Assembly (NCBI GenBank): GCA_964511065.1
Contig: CAZEEG010000001.1
Location: 62,001 to 126,000, forward strand
DNA from: CALBRZ01 sp964511065
GTDB taxonomy: Bacteria; Planctomycetota; Planctomycetia; Pirellulales; S012-138
Reading direction: 5' to 3'
Length of the DNA stretch: 64,000 nt
Under the pieces are notes generated by a model. The model made no database searches. It had not been told where the DNA came from and saw only the letters and a program-made list of their open reading frames with translations. The position numbers were made by a program, and so were the translations under genes. This document shows, piece after piece, positions 17,487 to 26,332 of this stretch; position 1 is the first letter of the stretch, and the number at the start of each line of letters is the position of its first letter.

Positions 17487-17710
17487 GTCGATTTTTGAGT
17501 GGAATTGGCGGTGCACGGCGAGCATACGCGCCGCCGTTACGGCCGCCGGGTTGAACCACGGACCGGCACCATGCGAGCCGGCCACCACCAGGCACCGACG
17601 ATGGCCGGATGGAACGCGGTTCCAGGAGGAACCTTCGGCAGCGCCGCACGTCATGCCGAAAACGCGTCCAGCCCTGCCCCAGGGTGCCGAAGCTCTCCGC
17701 TTGGCCGGGG

Positions 17711-18460
17711 CTACTGAGCGCCGGCGGTCGGCTTCTTCTCGGGGCGCTGAACCTTCTTGCCGTTGAGGCGGATATCGTCCCACTGCGTGGTATCGTCGAA
17801 CGAACCGATGCCGACCTGCCCCCAGGTAAAGGTCTTGTCTCCGGCAGTCATGGCCGGTTTGTCCATATCATCGAAGTATACGGCGATCGTGCCGCGGGCG
17901 GTATCGCGAACGATCTTGACCTGGTGCCAGTCGTCAGTCCAAGGGGTGCCTTCGGTCGTAGTTTTGGAAATCTTCGTGCGCGGAGCGTCGTTAACGATGA
18001 AAATCTGGTTCGCGTGGTTGTCGGCCTTCTTGCCCAGGTGAACGTAATAGAAGTGTGCCGGGCCCTGGAAGCCGAAGAACAAGCAGGCATCGCGGTGGCC
18101 GTAGTCGGCAATGGTGCTTTTTACCTTGGCCGTCAGGACAAAATCGCCGACATTCACGTCCTTGAGCAGTGCGATGTTATAAGGGCTGCGGTGCGGGGGC
18201 TCGTATTGGCTCCGCCGCTGGAACTGGCTGTAAACGGTGTTGTTGCCGTCTTTCTCCAGTTTCCAAGCCTTGGGGTCGGTGGGCTGCCAGGCGTCGGCTC
18301 CACTTTCAAAATCCTCGAAAATGAGTTCTGGAAGGTTGGCGGCCTTGGCCTCCTCGCCCGCCCGCACGGCAGCAGCGGCCATCAAGACACAGCCAACAGA
18401 CAGCACCCATCGCAGCACAGCCTGGTTCACACGCAACCCTTTCACGGTCATCTCGGGCAT
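17711..18460 (-). CDS. Secreted LamG/DUF1080-like beta-sandwich protein
   Basis: Two adjacent ATGs at 18463 and 18460 lie behind AAGGTG; the second has the better spacing and gives 249 aa. A signal peptide ends near AAAVRAGEE. The mature domain reads LIFEDFESGADAWQPTD, then DFVLTAKVKS, ACLFFGFQGPAHFYYVHLG, WHQVKIVRD and GQVGIGSFDD, a concanavalin-A-like jelly roll close to LamG/DUF1080 domains that wrap glycans. No catalytic residues are evident. It is expected in the periplasm or outside, perhaps binding polysaccharide. It stands alone and faces the protease gene. Confidence 0.7.
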   Translation of the reverse strand: MPEMTVKGLRVNQAVLRWVLSVGCVLMAAAAVRAGEEAKAANLPELIFEDFESGADAWQPTDPKAWKLEKDGNNTVYSQFQRRSQYEPPHRSPYNIALLKDVNVGDFVLTAKVKSTIADYGHRDACLFFGFQGPAHFYYVHLGKKADNHANQIFIVNDAPRTKISKTTTEGTPWTDDWHQVKIVRDTARGTIAVYFDDMDKPAMTAGDKTFTWGQVGIGSFDDTTQWDDIRLNGKKVQRPEKKPTAGAQ

Positions 18461-18592
18461 CATTTCACCTTGGTATCTCAGTGGTAGGCCATTACGATCC
18501 AGTGATACAGGTTGACCGCTGGGGGCCAGTTTTCGCGCTGCCGGGGGCATCGCCCCCCGTGCGCCCCCCCTCGCGTGGTGGGACTGTTACTG

Positions 18593-18622
18593 TTGCCGCT
18601 GCGTTCAACCCGGCGGTACTAT
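18593..18622 (+). promoter_or_regulatory. Candidate promoter for the S41 protease gene
   Basis: TTGCCG (18593-18598), an 18-bp spacer and TACTAT (18617-18622) lie about 65 bp before the ATG at 18686. Confidence 0.35.
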
Positions 18623-18685
18623 TAAGATAACCACCTGCGGGCCAGGTGGGACCATGTCCCCCCTCAAAAACGTAAAGGCGGTTTC

Positions 18686-20083
18686 ATGCCTCGCCGCAAT
18701 TTGTTCATCCTCGCCATAGCGCTGGTGGCGGCGTTTGTCTGCTATCAAAAGCTGGATCATTCGCGGAACGCCCCGCTGGTGAACACGTTTTCGCGCGTCA
18801 TGCACGAAGTTCGCGATAAGTACGTGGAACCGGTGGATGAGCGCGAACTGCTGGAAGCGGCCCTTCAAGGTATGCTGGGAAGGCTCGATGCGCACTCGCG
18901 GTACATCCCTCCCAGCGAATACACCCACCTCCGCGAAAGCCTGGACCAGAAGTTCGGCGGGATCGGCATCCACGTTTCCATCGATCGCGAGGATAAGCGG
19001 CTGATCGTCACCAGTCCCCTGGTTGGTACGCCAGCTTTTGACGCCGGCTTGCGCGCCGGCGATAAGATCATGGCAATCGATGGCCGCAGTACCGAAGGTA
19101 TGACTCTCAGTGAAGCCGTCGATTTGATGCGCGGCAACCCTGGCGATCCCGTTACATTGACCATCCAACGCGCTGGCGTGCCCGACAACCAGGACTACGT
19201 CATTCACCGGGCCATCATCAACGTGCCAACCGTGCTGGGAGACCGCTATTTGCCCGATGGCACCTGGGATTTCCGCTTGGAGGCCGATCCCAGCATCGGC
19301 TACGTGCGCGTCACCGCATTCAGCGAACATACCGCCGAGGAACTCCGCGTAGCGATTCAAGGTTTGCTTAAAGAAGGCGTGCAGGGCGTGGTGCTCGATC
19401 TGCGGAACAACCCCGGCGGATTGCTCCGGGGCGCCGTGGAAATCTGCGACTTGTTCCTGGAGGAAGGGACGATCGTCAGTACCCGCAGCCGCGACAGCTT
19501 CCGCAACGAAACGTACCAGGCCCAACCGGGCGGGACGCTGCCGGATTTCCCGCTGGCGGTGCTCGTAAACGAACACAGCGCCAGCGCTAGTGAGATTGTT
19601 GCCGCGTGCCTCCAGGATCACGGCCGTGCGGTGGTGGTCGGCGAGCGAACGTTTGGCAAGGGCAGCGTGCAGAACATCATCCCCCTGGAGGGCGGCGCCA
19701 GCGCGCTGAAGCTGACGATTGCCAGCTACTGGCGGCCCAATGGACGCAACATCGACAAGGCCCTGGCGGCCAACGGCAAGGATGAGCCCGACGAAGACGC
19801 CGAATGGGGCGTCCGCCCCAATCCGGGCTTTGAAGTGGAACTGGATGGCCGCGAACTGGAACGCGCCTTGCGCTATCGCCACCTCCGCGATGTCTACTAC
19901 CGGCCAAGCGAAGAACGGCCCAATCCTTTAGCTTCCGACGACACGACCGCTCCCAGCGTCGATCCGCGCGATCCGCTGCTGGAACTCGATCCAGGCGAGT
20001 TGTACATCGACCCGCAACTGGAGAAGGCCATCGAATTTCTGCGGGGCAAGATGCACGGTAAGCCCACGGTCCGTGCCGCCTGA
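18686..20083 (+). CDS. C-terminal processing peptidase, S41 family (PDZ)
   Basis: The 465-aa protein has an uncleaved signal-anchor (residues 5-20), an N-terminal cap (VNTFSRVMHEVRDKYVEPV), a PDZ domain at about 90-165 with FGGIGIHV and AGLRAGDKIMAIDG, and the peptidase core. The Ser/Lys dyad is clear: S300 in NEHSASASEI and K325 in RTFGKGSVQ, 25 residues apart as in Prc/CtpA. LDLRNNPGGLL and ASYWRPNGRNID are further family marks. After residue 400 an acidic, Pro-rich tail of about 60 residues is not typical. It probably trims or degrades envelope proteins from their C-termini in the periplasm. It stands alone with its own promoter. Confidence 0.92.
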   Translation: MPRRNLFILAIALVAAFVCYQKLDHSRNAPLVNTFSRVMHEVRDKYVEPVDERELLEAALQGMLGRLDAHSRYIPPSEYTHLRESLDQKFGGIGIHVSIDREDKRLIVTSPLVGTPAFDAGLRAGDKIMAIDGRSTEGMTLSEAVDLMRGNPGDPVTLTIQRAGVPDNQDYVIHRAIINVPTVLGDRYLPDGTWDFRLEADPSIGYVRVTAFSEHTAEELRVAIQGLLKEGVQGVVLDLRNNPGGLLRGAVEICDLFLEEGTIVSTRSRDSFRNETYQAQPGGTLPDFPLAVLVNEHSASASEIVAACLQDHGRAVVVGERTFGKGSVQNIIPLEGGASALKLTIASYWRPNGRNIDKALAANGKDEPDEDAEWGVRPNPGFEVELDGRELERALRYRHLRDVYYRPSEERPNPLASDDTTAPSVDPRDPLLELDPGELYIDPQLEKAIEFLRGKMHGKPTVRAA

Positions 20084-20223
20084 CTCAAGCTGGCTGCGCC
20101 AGAAAATTGCGGGGGGAACAGTGCGCCGGTCCCCTTTCCCGTTCTCAAATGCCCCCGCGGCGCGGTGATTCGATGGAAGTTCCATTCGCCCAATAGCCGC
20201 ACGATTCCTTCCGGGGCAATCGT

Positions 20224-20252
20224 TTGCAGTTGCGGGCGGGGACCTCTATACT
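20224..20252 (+). promoter_or_regulatory. Candidate promoter for the gene at 20387
   Basis: TTGCAG (20224-20229), a 17-bp spacer and TATACT (20247-20252) precede the ATG at 20387 by about 135 bp. Confidence 0.5.
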
Positions 20253-20386
20253 GACCCCTGCTTTCGAGGGGGTGCTCGGTTCCTCGTTTGTGCCGGTCCG
20301 CAGCGCGCACGCAGTTCTGCTTTCCCGATCTTTGGGCACATTTCGTAGCCGGCTGCTCGTCTTCTCATGCATAAGGACGCCCGATC

Positions 20387-20911
20387 ATGGCGCAAGGTCC
20401 GTACCCTTATCAGTCGCCGCAAGTACCCCCCGGCATGCCGGGATACCCACCGCCTCCTCGCCAAGACGGCACGACAGGTTTGGCCATTGCGGCTGGCGTG
20501 TTGATGATTGTCGTTTCGCTGATTGACCTTTTTGGAGGGTACTTCTATGCACTGGGCGGATCTGCCGTGTCCGATTTCGGCATGGCCGTGCAGGACGGGA
20601 ATTTCGCAGACGACGCAAAAGCCGATGCGGCCGCCATGAGGGCCACCGGCACATCCATGCAAATCCTCGGTTACTTCCTGATGGTGATGTTTGGGCTGGG
20701 GATCGCAGCCGCGGTGGTGCTGTTCATGGGCAAGGCCGCGATGTTCGCCTTGGCGGTTGGCGTCTTGCAATTGATTGCCGATGGAGCCAGTTGCGCGCTC
20801 CTCAGTCACATTGGCGTGATGAACATCCTGGGTTTCATCACCGCCATCCTGGTGATCGCAGGCGCGCTTTCGATCAGCAAGAAGCCAGCACAATACGCCC
20901 CGGCAATGTAG
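20387..20911 (+). CDS. Hypothetical four-helix membrane protein
   Basis: I do not recognise a family. The 174-aa product has a short Pro/Tyr/Gln-rich cytoplasmic-looking head (PYPYQSPQVPPGMPGYPPPP) and four hydrophobic helices at about 30-50, 93-112, 115-135 and 144-162. A small loop between helix 1 and 2 contains acidic residues (DGNFADDAKADAAA). The head resembles those of many small planctomycete and actinobacterial membrane proteins that may recruit SH3- or WW-like partners. It converges on the esterase gene at 20928 with 16 bp between them. Function is unknown. Confidence 0.75.
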   Translation: MAQGPYPYQSPQVPPGMPGYPPPPRQDGTTGLAIAAGVLMIVVSLIDLFGGYFYALGGSAVSDFGMAVQDGNFADDAKADAAAMRATGTSMQILGYFLMVMFGLGIAAAVVLFMGKAAMFALAVGVLQLIADGASCALLSHIGVMNILGFITAILVIAGALSISKKPAQYAPAM

Positions 20912-20927
20912 GGCCGCCCCGTTCCAC

Positions 20928-23435
20928 TTACTGGAGCACTTCGGCCAGCCAGCGGGCCAGGCCAGCAGCCTCGGCTGCGCCCGCTCCGAGCAATTGGAGG
21001 CGGTCGGCGGCAGCAGTCGCGCAATAGCGCGCAGCGGCAGGCTCATAGAGGCTGTTCAGCCGCTGGACCTGGATAGGGCGATTGAGCCCATCGACCATGT
21101 GCTGCATCCGCAGCGGACGAGGCGCCAGCGCGGCCGCTACGTCGCACCAGTCGCCGCACGTTAAGGCACCGGGGACCATCGCATCGTGCGGGATATACAC
21201 CTGGTAGTGCGGCAGCACATCCAGATAGGTTGCCAGACCGCCATCGACAGCGACCGCGGCAATGTCGTCATCGTACAGGGCCGCCAGCAAAGCGAGCATA
21301 CCCCCGGCCGGTTCTGATTGGCTTGGCCGACCCTCGACGGCGCGCGGTACGCGGAAATCGGTATCCTCGCGATTGACGGCTCCTGGCGATGCCCCCCAAA
21401 GCGCCACCCGCTTGGGGTCGATATCATCGCGCCCCCGCAGCCAGGCAACCACGCTGCGCACGTCGCCCAGGCGTTGCCCTAGCATGGTTTCGCCAAACAG
21501 CAGCAGGTTCACCGACCGGTTGACGTCGCCCGAACTGCGGTCCCGGCCGTTGCCGAGCTTAAGCTCTCCGGTACCGCGCACATCCACCAGGCAAACGGCC
21601 AGGCCGTCGCCAAGCAATTGGGCGATCTGCCCCCCTCGGGTCCGTAATAAGGCCGCCTTCCCTTGCTGCGCTATGGCCAGCACAACCGGGTGCCGCTGGG
21701 CATTCTGGGATTTTGGTTGAAGCAGCAACACCGGCAGCGAAAAGCCCCGTTCTAACTGAAGCGAATAACGAGATGCAACGACACCGGCGGTGGCCCCGAT
21801 TTCGTCTTCGGCGGCAGGCTCAGCAGGCAATGGAGCAACCTGCTCGATCCGCCAGGGCTCAACCCTGCCAAGCTTGGGAGTCCACGCCTCGCGCAGCGCC
21901 TCGCGGAATGCGGCCGGGTTGTCCTGTTGCGCGAGCTTCGTCCGAAAGGCCTGGGAACGTGACTTGCCCAGTGCGTGAATCCGTTCACCTTGCGACTTGG
22001 GCTTGAGCTCCTGAATTGCCTGCGGTGTGAAGCAGAGCAGGTCGTCGCCTGAGCGGGATTGGAAGGCATCGGCCTCGACGGCGTGGATGCCATACCAGCG
22101 CGCAAACGCTTCGTGGATCATCTTGCGGTGCACTCGGCCAATGTTGGTGCAATGGGTGGATTCAGGTGAACGCCCCCGCACGGAACCGGCCCCGTGGGTG
22201 TACGCCAGACGCCCAGGCACACCGTAGAACTCGCCATAGAGTGTGCGGTAGCGCTTCCAGACCGGGTCGCGCTGCTGATCCCAGGCAAACTCGTGGGCGT
22301 GGACCAGGCGGCGGGGGGCGATTGCCGAGGTGATCACCCAGTGAAAAAAGCCGTCGGCCGCCGTGCGATAGAGTCCCCGGGTGGAGTCCCAGTACGTGTT
22401 GACCAGGTAATTGAATTCGCGGCTGTCCTCGGGCAAGGGGTAGGGACTTTCCGGTTGAGGACCGCCAAAGTTGAACGGAACGCAACCATCAACGCGAGGG
22501 TCGAGCGCGGCCGCAATCGCTGCTGGATCGCCGCCACCTGCCACCGCGCCCAGGATGATGAGCTTGTCGCGGTCGATGTTCGGCTGCGTGAGCAACACAT
22601 CGATGCACCGATGCAGATCGTGGACAAACCAGCCCATCAGGCTGTCACCCACCAGCATCAACTGGATGCCAGAGTCGTAGCGATGGTAGTAATCCTGGCG
22701 ACTCACGGCGAACTCGCCACGATAATCGTTTGCCGAGCGGAAGGGGTGCGCCCTGCGCTCGCCGTACCCCACCGGGTCGATCACCAGCACATAGCAGCCT
22801 GCCCGGGCCCAAAGCTGCCCCATTTCCTGCAGTTCACCTTGTTCCTTGGATCGATGGTGCGAAGGGACGATCACCAGGCCCGGGCGGAGTGCGTTGGTGC
22901 CATCACCATCGAGCGGAGCATACAGATGGCCGGCTACCCAATCACCGGGCCGGCTTTCGAAGAGGATGTTGCGCACCTCGTAGCCTGAAAATTTGGCTTG
23001 GCGCGTAACCATCATCCGCGGGGGCGGCTCGCTGGAGGCCGGGGGAAGTTGGCCCAATGAGGCCCGCAACCGAGCCAGACGCTGATCGCGGAAGACTTCC
23101 CAGGTTGCCCGATCGGAAATCGCTTGCCAGGCCTGATCGCTGGCGCGATTGGCAGCAGCGCGCCGCGTGCGGAGGTCGCGGTCGATGGCTTGAACCGCTT
23201 GCTCGCGGGTTTCGCCGGGTAGCACTTCGCCGGAAAGCTGCGAAACCCAGGTAGCGAGGCGGCGTACTTCCTTGCTTTCGCCCGGGGTGGCTGTGCCGCC
23301 ATCTTGGGCGAGGTGCTGTGCGGCAGAGCCCATATCACCATCGCAAAAGACAAGGAATGCCGCGCAGATCAGCACCAGATACGGCATCCAGAATGACTGG
23401 TGCCATGCACACTGCGGCAGAGAGCACAACCGCAT
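20928..23435 (-). CDS. Secreted double alpha/beta-hydrolase (acetyl-xylan-esterase-like)
   Basis: The ATG at 23435 follows GGGGAG by 6 bases. The 835-aa product has a signal peptide (hydrophobic residues 17-31) and two alpha/beta-hydrolase domains. The first, about 150-420, has PGLVIVPSHHRS and VLVIDPVGYGER like acetyl xylan esterase and dienelactone hydrolases, but its nucleophile elbow reads GAVAGG at 296-301, so the Ser is missing. The second, about 550-830, has CLVDVRGTGE and a normal elbow GASPG with Ser683. Probable activity is deacylation of polysaccharide or xenobiotic esters in the periplasm by the C-terminal half. The role of the N-terminal half is unclear. It lies downstream of the twin lipoprotein genes. 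Confidence 0.82.
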   Translation of the reverse strand: MRLCSLPQCAWHQSFWMPYLVLICAAFLVFCDGDMGSAAQHLAQDGGTATPGESKEVRRLATWVSQLSGEVLPGETREQAVQAIDRDLRTRRAAANRASDQAWQAISDRATWEVFRDQRLARLRASLGQLPPASSEPPPRMMVTRQAKFSGYEVRNILFESRPGDWVAGHLYAPLDGDGTNALRPGLVIVPSHHRSKEQGELQEMGQLWARAGCYVLVIDPVGYGERRAHPFRSANDYRGEFAVSRQDYYHRYDSGIQLMLVGDSLMGWFVHDLHRCIDVLLTQPNIDRDKLIILGAVAGGGDPAAIAAALDPRVDGCVPFNFGGPQPESPYPLPEDSREFNYLVNTYWDSTRGLYRTAADGFFHWVITSAIAPRRLVHAHEFAWDQQRDPVWKRYRTLYGEFYGVPGRLAYTHGAGSVRGRSPESTHCTNIGRVHRKMIHEAFARWYGIHAVEADAFQSRSGDDLLCFTPQAIQELKPKSQGERIHALGKSRSQAFRTKLAQQDNPAAFREALREAWTPKLGRVEPWRIEQVAPLPAEPAAEDEIGATAGVVASRYSLQLERGFSLPVLLLQPKSQNAQRHPVVLAIAQQGKAALLRTRGGQIAQLLGDGLAVCLVDVRGTGELKLGNGRDRSSGDVNRSVNLLLFGETMLGQRLGDVRSVVAWLRGRDDIDPKRVALWGASPGAVNREDTDFRVPRAVEGRPSQSEPAGGMLALLAALYDDDIAAVAVDGGLATYLDVLPHYQVYIPHDAMVPGALTCGDWCDVAAALAPRPLRMQHMVDGLNRPIQVQRLNSLYEPAAARYCATAAADRLQLLGAGAAEAAGLARWLAEVLQ

Positions 23436-23560
23436 GCGATTCTCCCCACGGTTGATGGCGCGCAAAACAACACGCCCTTGCCCTGCGCCCCCAAGCACCT
23501 TCAGCCGGCGTGTTTTTTCATCAACCGGGGGGAAGCGTGCGGCCAGTTGGCCGCCCCCGA

Positions 23561-23956
23561 TTACTGTTGTTTCTTGGCGAGGCTTTGGATCACTCTCACG
23601 GCGGTATGCTGGAGTCCACTGTCGCGTGGAGCTTGCTTGGCGATCTCGCTCAACTCGGGTAGCACCATGATGGCGCGCTCCGGCTCGACACCTCCCAAGG
23701 CCCCAATAACCCGCGAGCGGATCACGTTATCCTGGTTAGGGTCCTTGGCAATGGCCAGCAGTTGCTGTATCTGCTCATCGCTAAAGTGCTGGCCGGAGAG
23801 GCTCAAGGCGGCCCTGCGGCGGATTTCCAGGTCGGCTTCGCTGAGAATCACGCCCAGGTCACTTTGGACCGGATCATAGGTGCCTGGCCCTCCGCAGCCT
23901 GCCAGTTGCAGTAGGCCCAGGGCAACAACACACGTGGTGGTGAATCGAGCGATCAT
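23561..23956 (-). CDS. HEAT-like lipoprotein, copy B of a tandem pair
   Basis: This 131-aa product begins MIARFTTTCVVALGLLQLAG followed by Cys, a clear lipobox (LAGC), so it should be lipid-anchored. The mature part is helical with HEAT-like pieces: ADLEIRRRAALSLSGQHFSD, then RSRVIGALGGVEPERAI, then LQHTAVRVIQSLAKK. It is about 89% identical by eye (14 differences in 131) to the gene just upstream and has exactly the same length. The DNA between the two copies is also similar, so this is a recent tandem duplication. An unusually long in-frame region precedes the ATG and is not counted as coding. Function unknown. Confidence 0.8.
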   Translation of the reverse strand: MIARFTTTCVVALGLLQLAGCGGPGTYDPVQSDLGVILSEADLEIRRRAALSLSGQHFSDEQIQQLLAIAKDPNQDNVIRSRVIGALGGVEPERAIMVLPELSEIAKQAPRDSGLQHTAVRVIQSLAKKQQ

Positions 23957-23988
23957 CGTTGGTGGAGAGAAGTTAATGAAAGCCTCCA

Positions 23989-24384
23989 TTATTGTTGTTT
24001 TTGGGCGAGGCTCTGGATCACTCTCACGGCGGCTTGCTGTAAGTCGCTGTCCGCTGGAGCTTGCTTGGCGATCTCGCTCAACTCGGGCAGCACCATGATG
24101 GCACGCTCCGGCTCGACACCTCCCAATGCCCAAACGATCCGCGAACGGATCACGTTGTCCTGGCTAGGATCCTTGGCAATGGCCAGCAGTTGCCCTATTT
24201 GCTCATCGCTAAAGTGCTGGCCGGAGAGGCTCAAGGCGGCCCTGCGGCGGGTTTCCAGGTCGGCTTCGCTGAGGAGCACGCCCAGGTCGCTTTGGACCGG
24301 ATCGTAGTTGCCCGGCCCTCCGCAGCCTGCCAGTTGCAGTAAGCCCAGGGCAACAACACACGTGGTGGTGAATCGAGGGATCAT
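23989..24384 (-). CDS. HEAT-like lipoprotein, copy A of a tandem pair
   Basis: The upstream member of the pair, 131 aa, begins MIPRFTTTCVVALGLLQLAG with the same lipobox Cys. Differences from copy B are scattered (for example Q64G, G85W, G112D, T116A) and leave the helical repeat frame intact, so both copies look functional. It lies about 90 bp after the DUF1559 gene stop on the same strand, suggesting a three-gene operon in which a pseudopilin-like protein is made with two outer- or inner-membrane lipoproteins. The lipoproteins may help assemble or anchor the DUF1559 product. That link is inference from position. Confidence 0.8.
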   Translation of the reverse strand: MIPRFTTTCVVALGLLQLAGCGGPGNYDPVQSDLGVLLSEADLETRRRAALSLSGQHFSDEQIGQLLAIAKDPSQDNVIRSRIVWALGGVEPERAIMVLPELSEIAKQAPADSDLQQAAVRVIQSLAQKQQ

Positions 24385-24477
24385 AGTTGGTTTGGGAGAG
24401 CGAAGGAAATGAAAGCACGGCTGGGCGGATCTCACCCAACCGTGCCAGTACATTCGGTTTCAGGGACACGACAAGAA

Positions 24478-25707
24478 CTATTCGAAGCTGGCTCCGCCGC
24501 CATCGTCCGGCAGCATCAGCCGGTCCCAGTTACCCAGCGGGTTATTCCAGCCGTAATCCGGGGCACCGCCGAACTGGGGATCGTTCGGGTTGGTGAGTTC
24601 GCGGCGGCTGATTTGGCTGCTGATGCCACGCACGCTGGAATCGGCCAGGGCCACCAGCAAGGCGCCGCCGTGGTTAGCTTGGGCACGCCAATTATCGCAA
24701 CGCTGCGTTGGCGGGGCATCCTGGAACATCAGGGTATTGGCTTCTTGATACCAGTTGACGCCGAAACTGTGGTGCATCCGATCGGCATGCACCGCGATGC
24801 GGACGCCGCGGTCGCCCACGCGGTCACACTGGCGATGGGTTTCGGCAAACAAGATGGTCTGGCTCAACCCGTCCGACAGCGCGCCGAACCCGTGGGGCTT
24901 CATCGAACTGCTGTACTTCTTGCCCGGAGCAAAGGCGTTGAAGTTCGCCTGGTAGCTGGTCAGGGCATATTCGGTTTCGTAATGCCAGCGGTATGTGTTC
25001 TCCGGCGAACCGGGATCCGAAGCACAGTACAGCACATTGGTCGGGAAATTAGCCTCGTCGGCCGCGATGCCCACTTTCTTCCACTCTGGCTCTTCGCAGT
25101 CAATGTCTTCATAATGGCCAGCCCCCGGATTGCTCACGCCGCCTTGATAATCATTGCCACTCCAGCACCCGCACTGGGTTGCCGGCGAGTCCCAAGTGTG
25201 CCCGTTGTGCGGCGTGGTATTGGTGCCACCGGTGGATTTGCAGGCATACTCACCGCTGTCGCAGGCGGGCGGATCCGGGACCCACCGCCGGCATGTTTCA
25301 CCAGGGGCGCCCGGGTTCATGGCAATCAGGGCTCGACCGAACACGTACGAGATCGAGAAACTCCCCTCAGCCCCATTGGCCGTGGCTTGGGTATCCCAAA
25401 CGACTTGATGGGCGGGGCCTTGTTCCATCACAGGCATCAGGTGGACATACCAACTGCCGTATGCGCTCTTCCCATACGTCCCGTCACCGGTGAACCAGCC
25501 CCAATAAGTCGGCATCAAGTTGTGCCGCTCGTGGAGCACGTGAACCGCGGTGGCAAGTTGCCTCAAGTTACTCGCACATGCCGCGCGGCGACCGGATTCC
25601 CGGGCAGCTTGAATGGCAGGCAACAGCATGGCGATCAGCAGGGAAATGATGGCGATTACCACCAACAGTTCCACCAGCGTGAAGCCTTTTCGCGCATGGC
25701 GCACCAT
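24478..25707 (-). CDS. DUF1559 pseudopilin-like secreted protein
   Basis: The 409-aa product begins with a type IV prepilin signal, KGFTLVELLVVIAIISLLIA, with the processing Gly at 8, Phe at 9 and the +5 Glu. The DUF1559 domain (SBP_bac_10-like) follows: AARESGRRAACASNLRQLA near the start and, near the C-terminus, HGGALLVALADSSVRG, the counterpart of the H-x9-DG motif but with Asp-Ser in place of Asp-Gly. These proteins occur in tens to hundreds of copies in planctomycetes and probably form pilus-like or crateriform surface structures. It is rich in Cys in the middle (CKSTGG, CGCWSG, CEEPEW), suggesting disulfides. It heads a likely operon with two lipoproteins. Confidence 0.93.
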   Translation of the reverse strand: MVRHARKGFTLVELLVVIAIISLLIAMLLPAIQAARESGRRAACASNLRQLATAVHVLHERHNLMPTYWGWFTGDGTYGKSAYGSWYVHLMPVMEQGPAHQVVWDTQATANGAEGSFSISYVFGRALIAMNPGAPGETCRRWVPDPPACDSGEYACKSTGGTNTTPHNGHTWDSPATQCGCWSGNDYQGGVSNPGAGHYEDIDCEEPEWKKVGIAADEANFPTNVLYCASDPGSPENTYRWHYETEYALTSYQANFNAFAPGKKYSSSMKPHGFGALSDGLSQTILFAETHRQCDRVGDRGVRIAVHADRMHHSFGVNWYQEANTLMFQDAPPTQRCDNWRAQANHGGALLVALADSSVRGISSQISRRELTNPNDPQFGGAPDYGWNNPLGNWDRLMLPDDGGGASFE

Positions 25708-25841
25708 GGCATTCTCCCTTGAATTGCGGGACGAGATCTAGAGAAGGGAGCAGCAGGAGCATCGCGCCGACCCAGCCGCTGGCCACCGGTCGAGTGCGGG
25801 TGCTAGCTTGCTGCAACCCCGTGTGGTCGGGATTGGTGTGG

Positions 25842-25870
25842 AATGTACGATCCGCACCCTGTCCTGTCAA
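25842..25870 (-). promoter_or_regulatory. Strong candidate sigma70-type promoter for the DUF1559 operon
   Basis: On the minus strand a perfect TTGACA (25870-25865), a 17-bp spacer and TACATT (25847-25842) give a leader of about 130 bases before the ATG at 25707. This is the best promoter match in the window. Confidence 0.65.
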
Positions 25871-26332
25871 GCATTTTTTGCCACGACTAGGGACTCCGAT
25901 GGTCCCCGAAGGTGCGGCAGTACCCCCAGTCCACCTAATGGCACTACTCGAGTGATCGGCTGTACGTTGGCCCAGAATCAAGCCGCGAACGCTCTGAAAT
26001 GCGGGAAATGCCGTTTTCTCCGATGCCACCATGCAGCCGGCAGGTTGTGCATTCCCCCTTGCTAGGACCAAGTATCTGCACACCATATACCTTTTCCGGG
26101 GGGCAAACAAGAAAGTTCTTCGCAAGAACACTGGCAGCTACCGCGACGGCCTGACGGGGCCATGCGCGCAGCCGGTTCCCCAGCCGCGTGCGGCCCACTT
26201 TAAGGCGCTCCAGCTTCCTGCTATTGTGAGCCTTTTCGACGACGCAAGCTCCCATTCCCAGGAGGGCCAAGCATACCGTTTGGGCCATCTGGCGATTTCA
26301 GCCGCCCTGGGTTGCCAAAAGGTTGTACCTCC
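25871..26332. other. Intergenic region before bioB
   Basis: About 460 bp without a supported gene. I see no BirA-type operator palindrome or riboswitch that I can defend. Only AAAAGG at 26316-26321 serves as a weak ribosome binding site for bioB. Confidence 0.35.

Larger units (their letters stand above)
23561..24416. repeat. Tandem duplication of a lipoprotein gene unit, period about 428 bp
   Basis: The unit starting near 23561 and the one starting near 23989 align over the whole gene and into the upstream leader, which in both contains the sequence atgaaag. The shift is 428 bases. Confidence 0.85.

Noticed and set aside
18605..19882. 425-aa open frame opposite the S41 protease
   Set aside because: The plus-strand protease has all catalytic motifs; the antisense frame has none.
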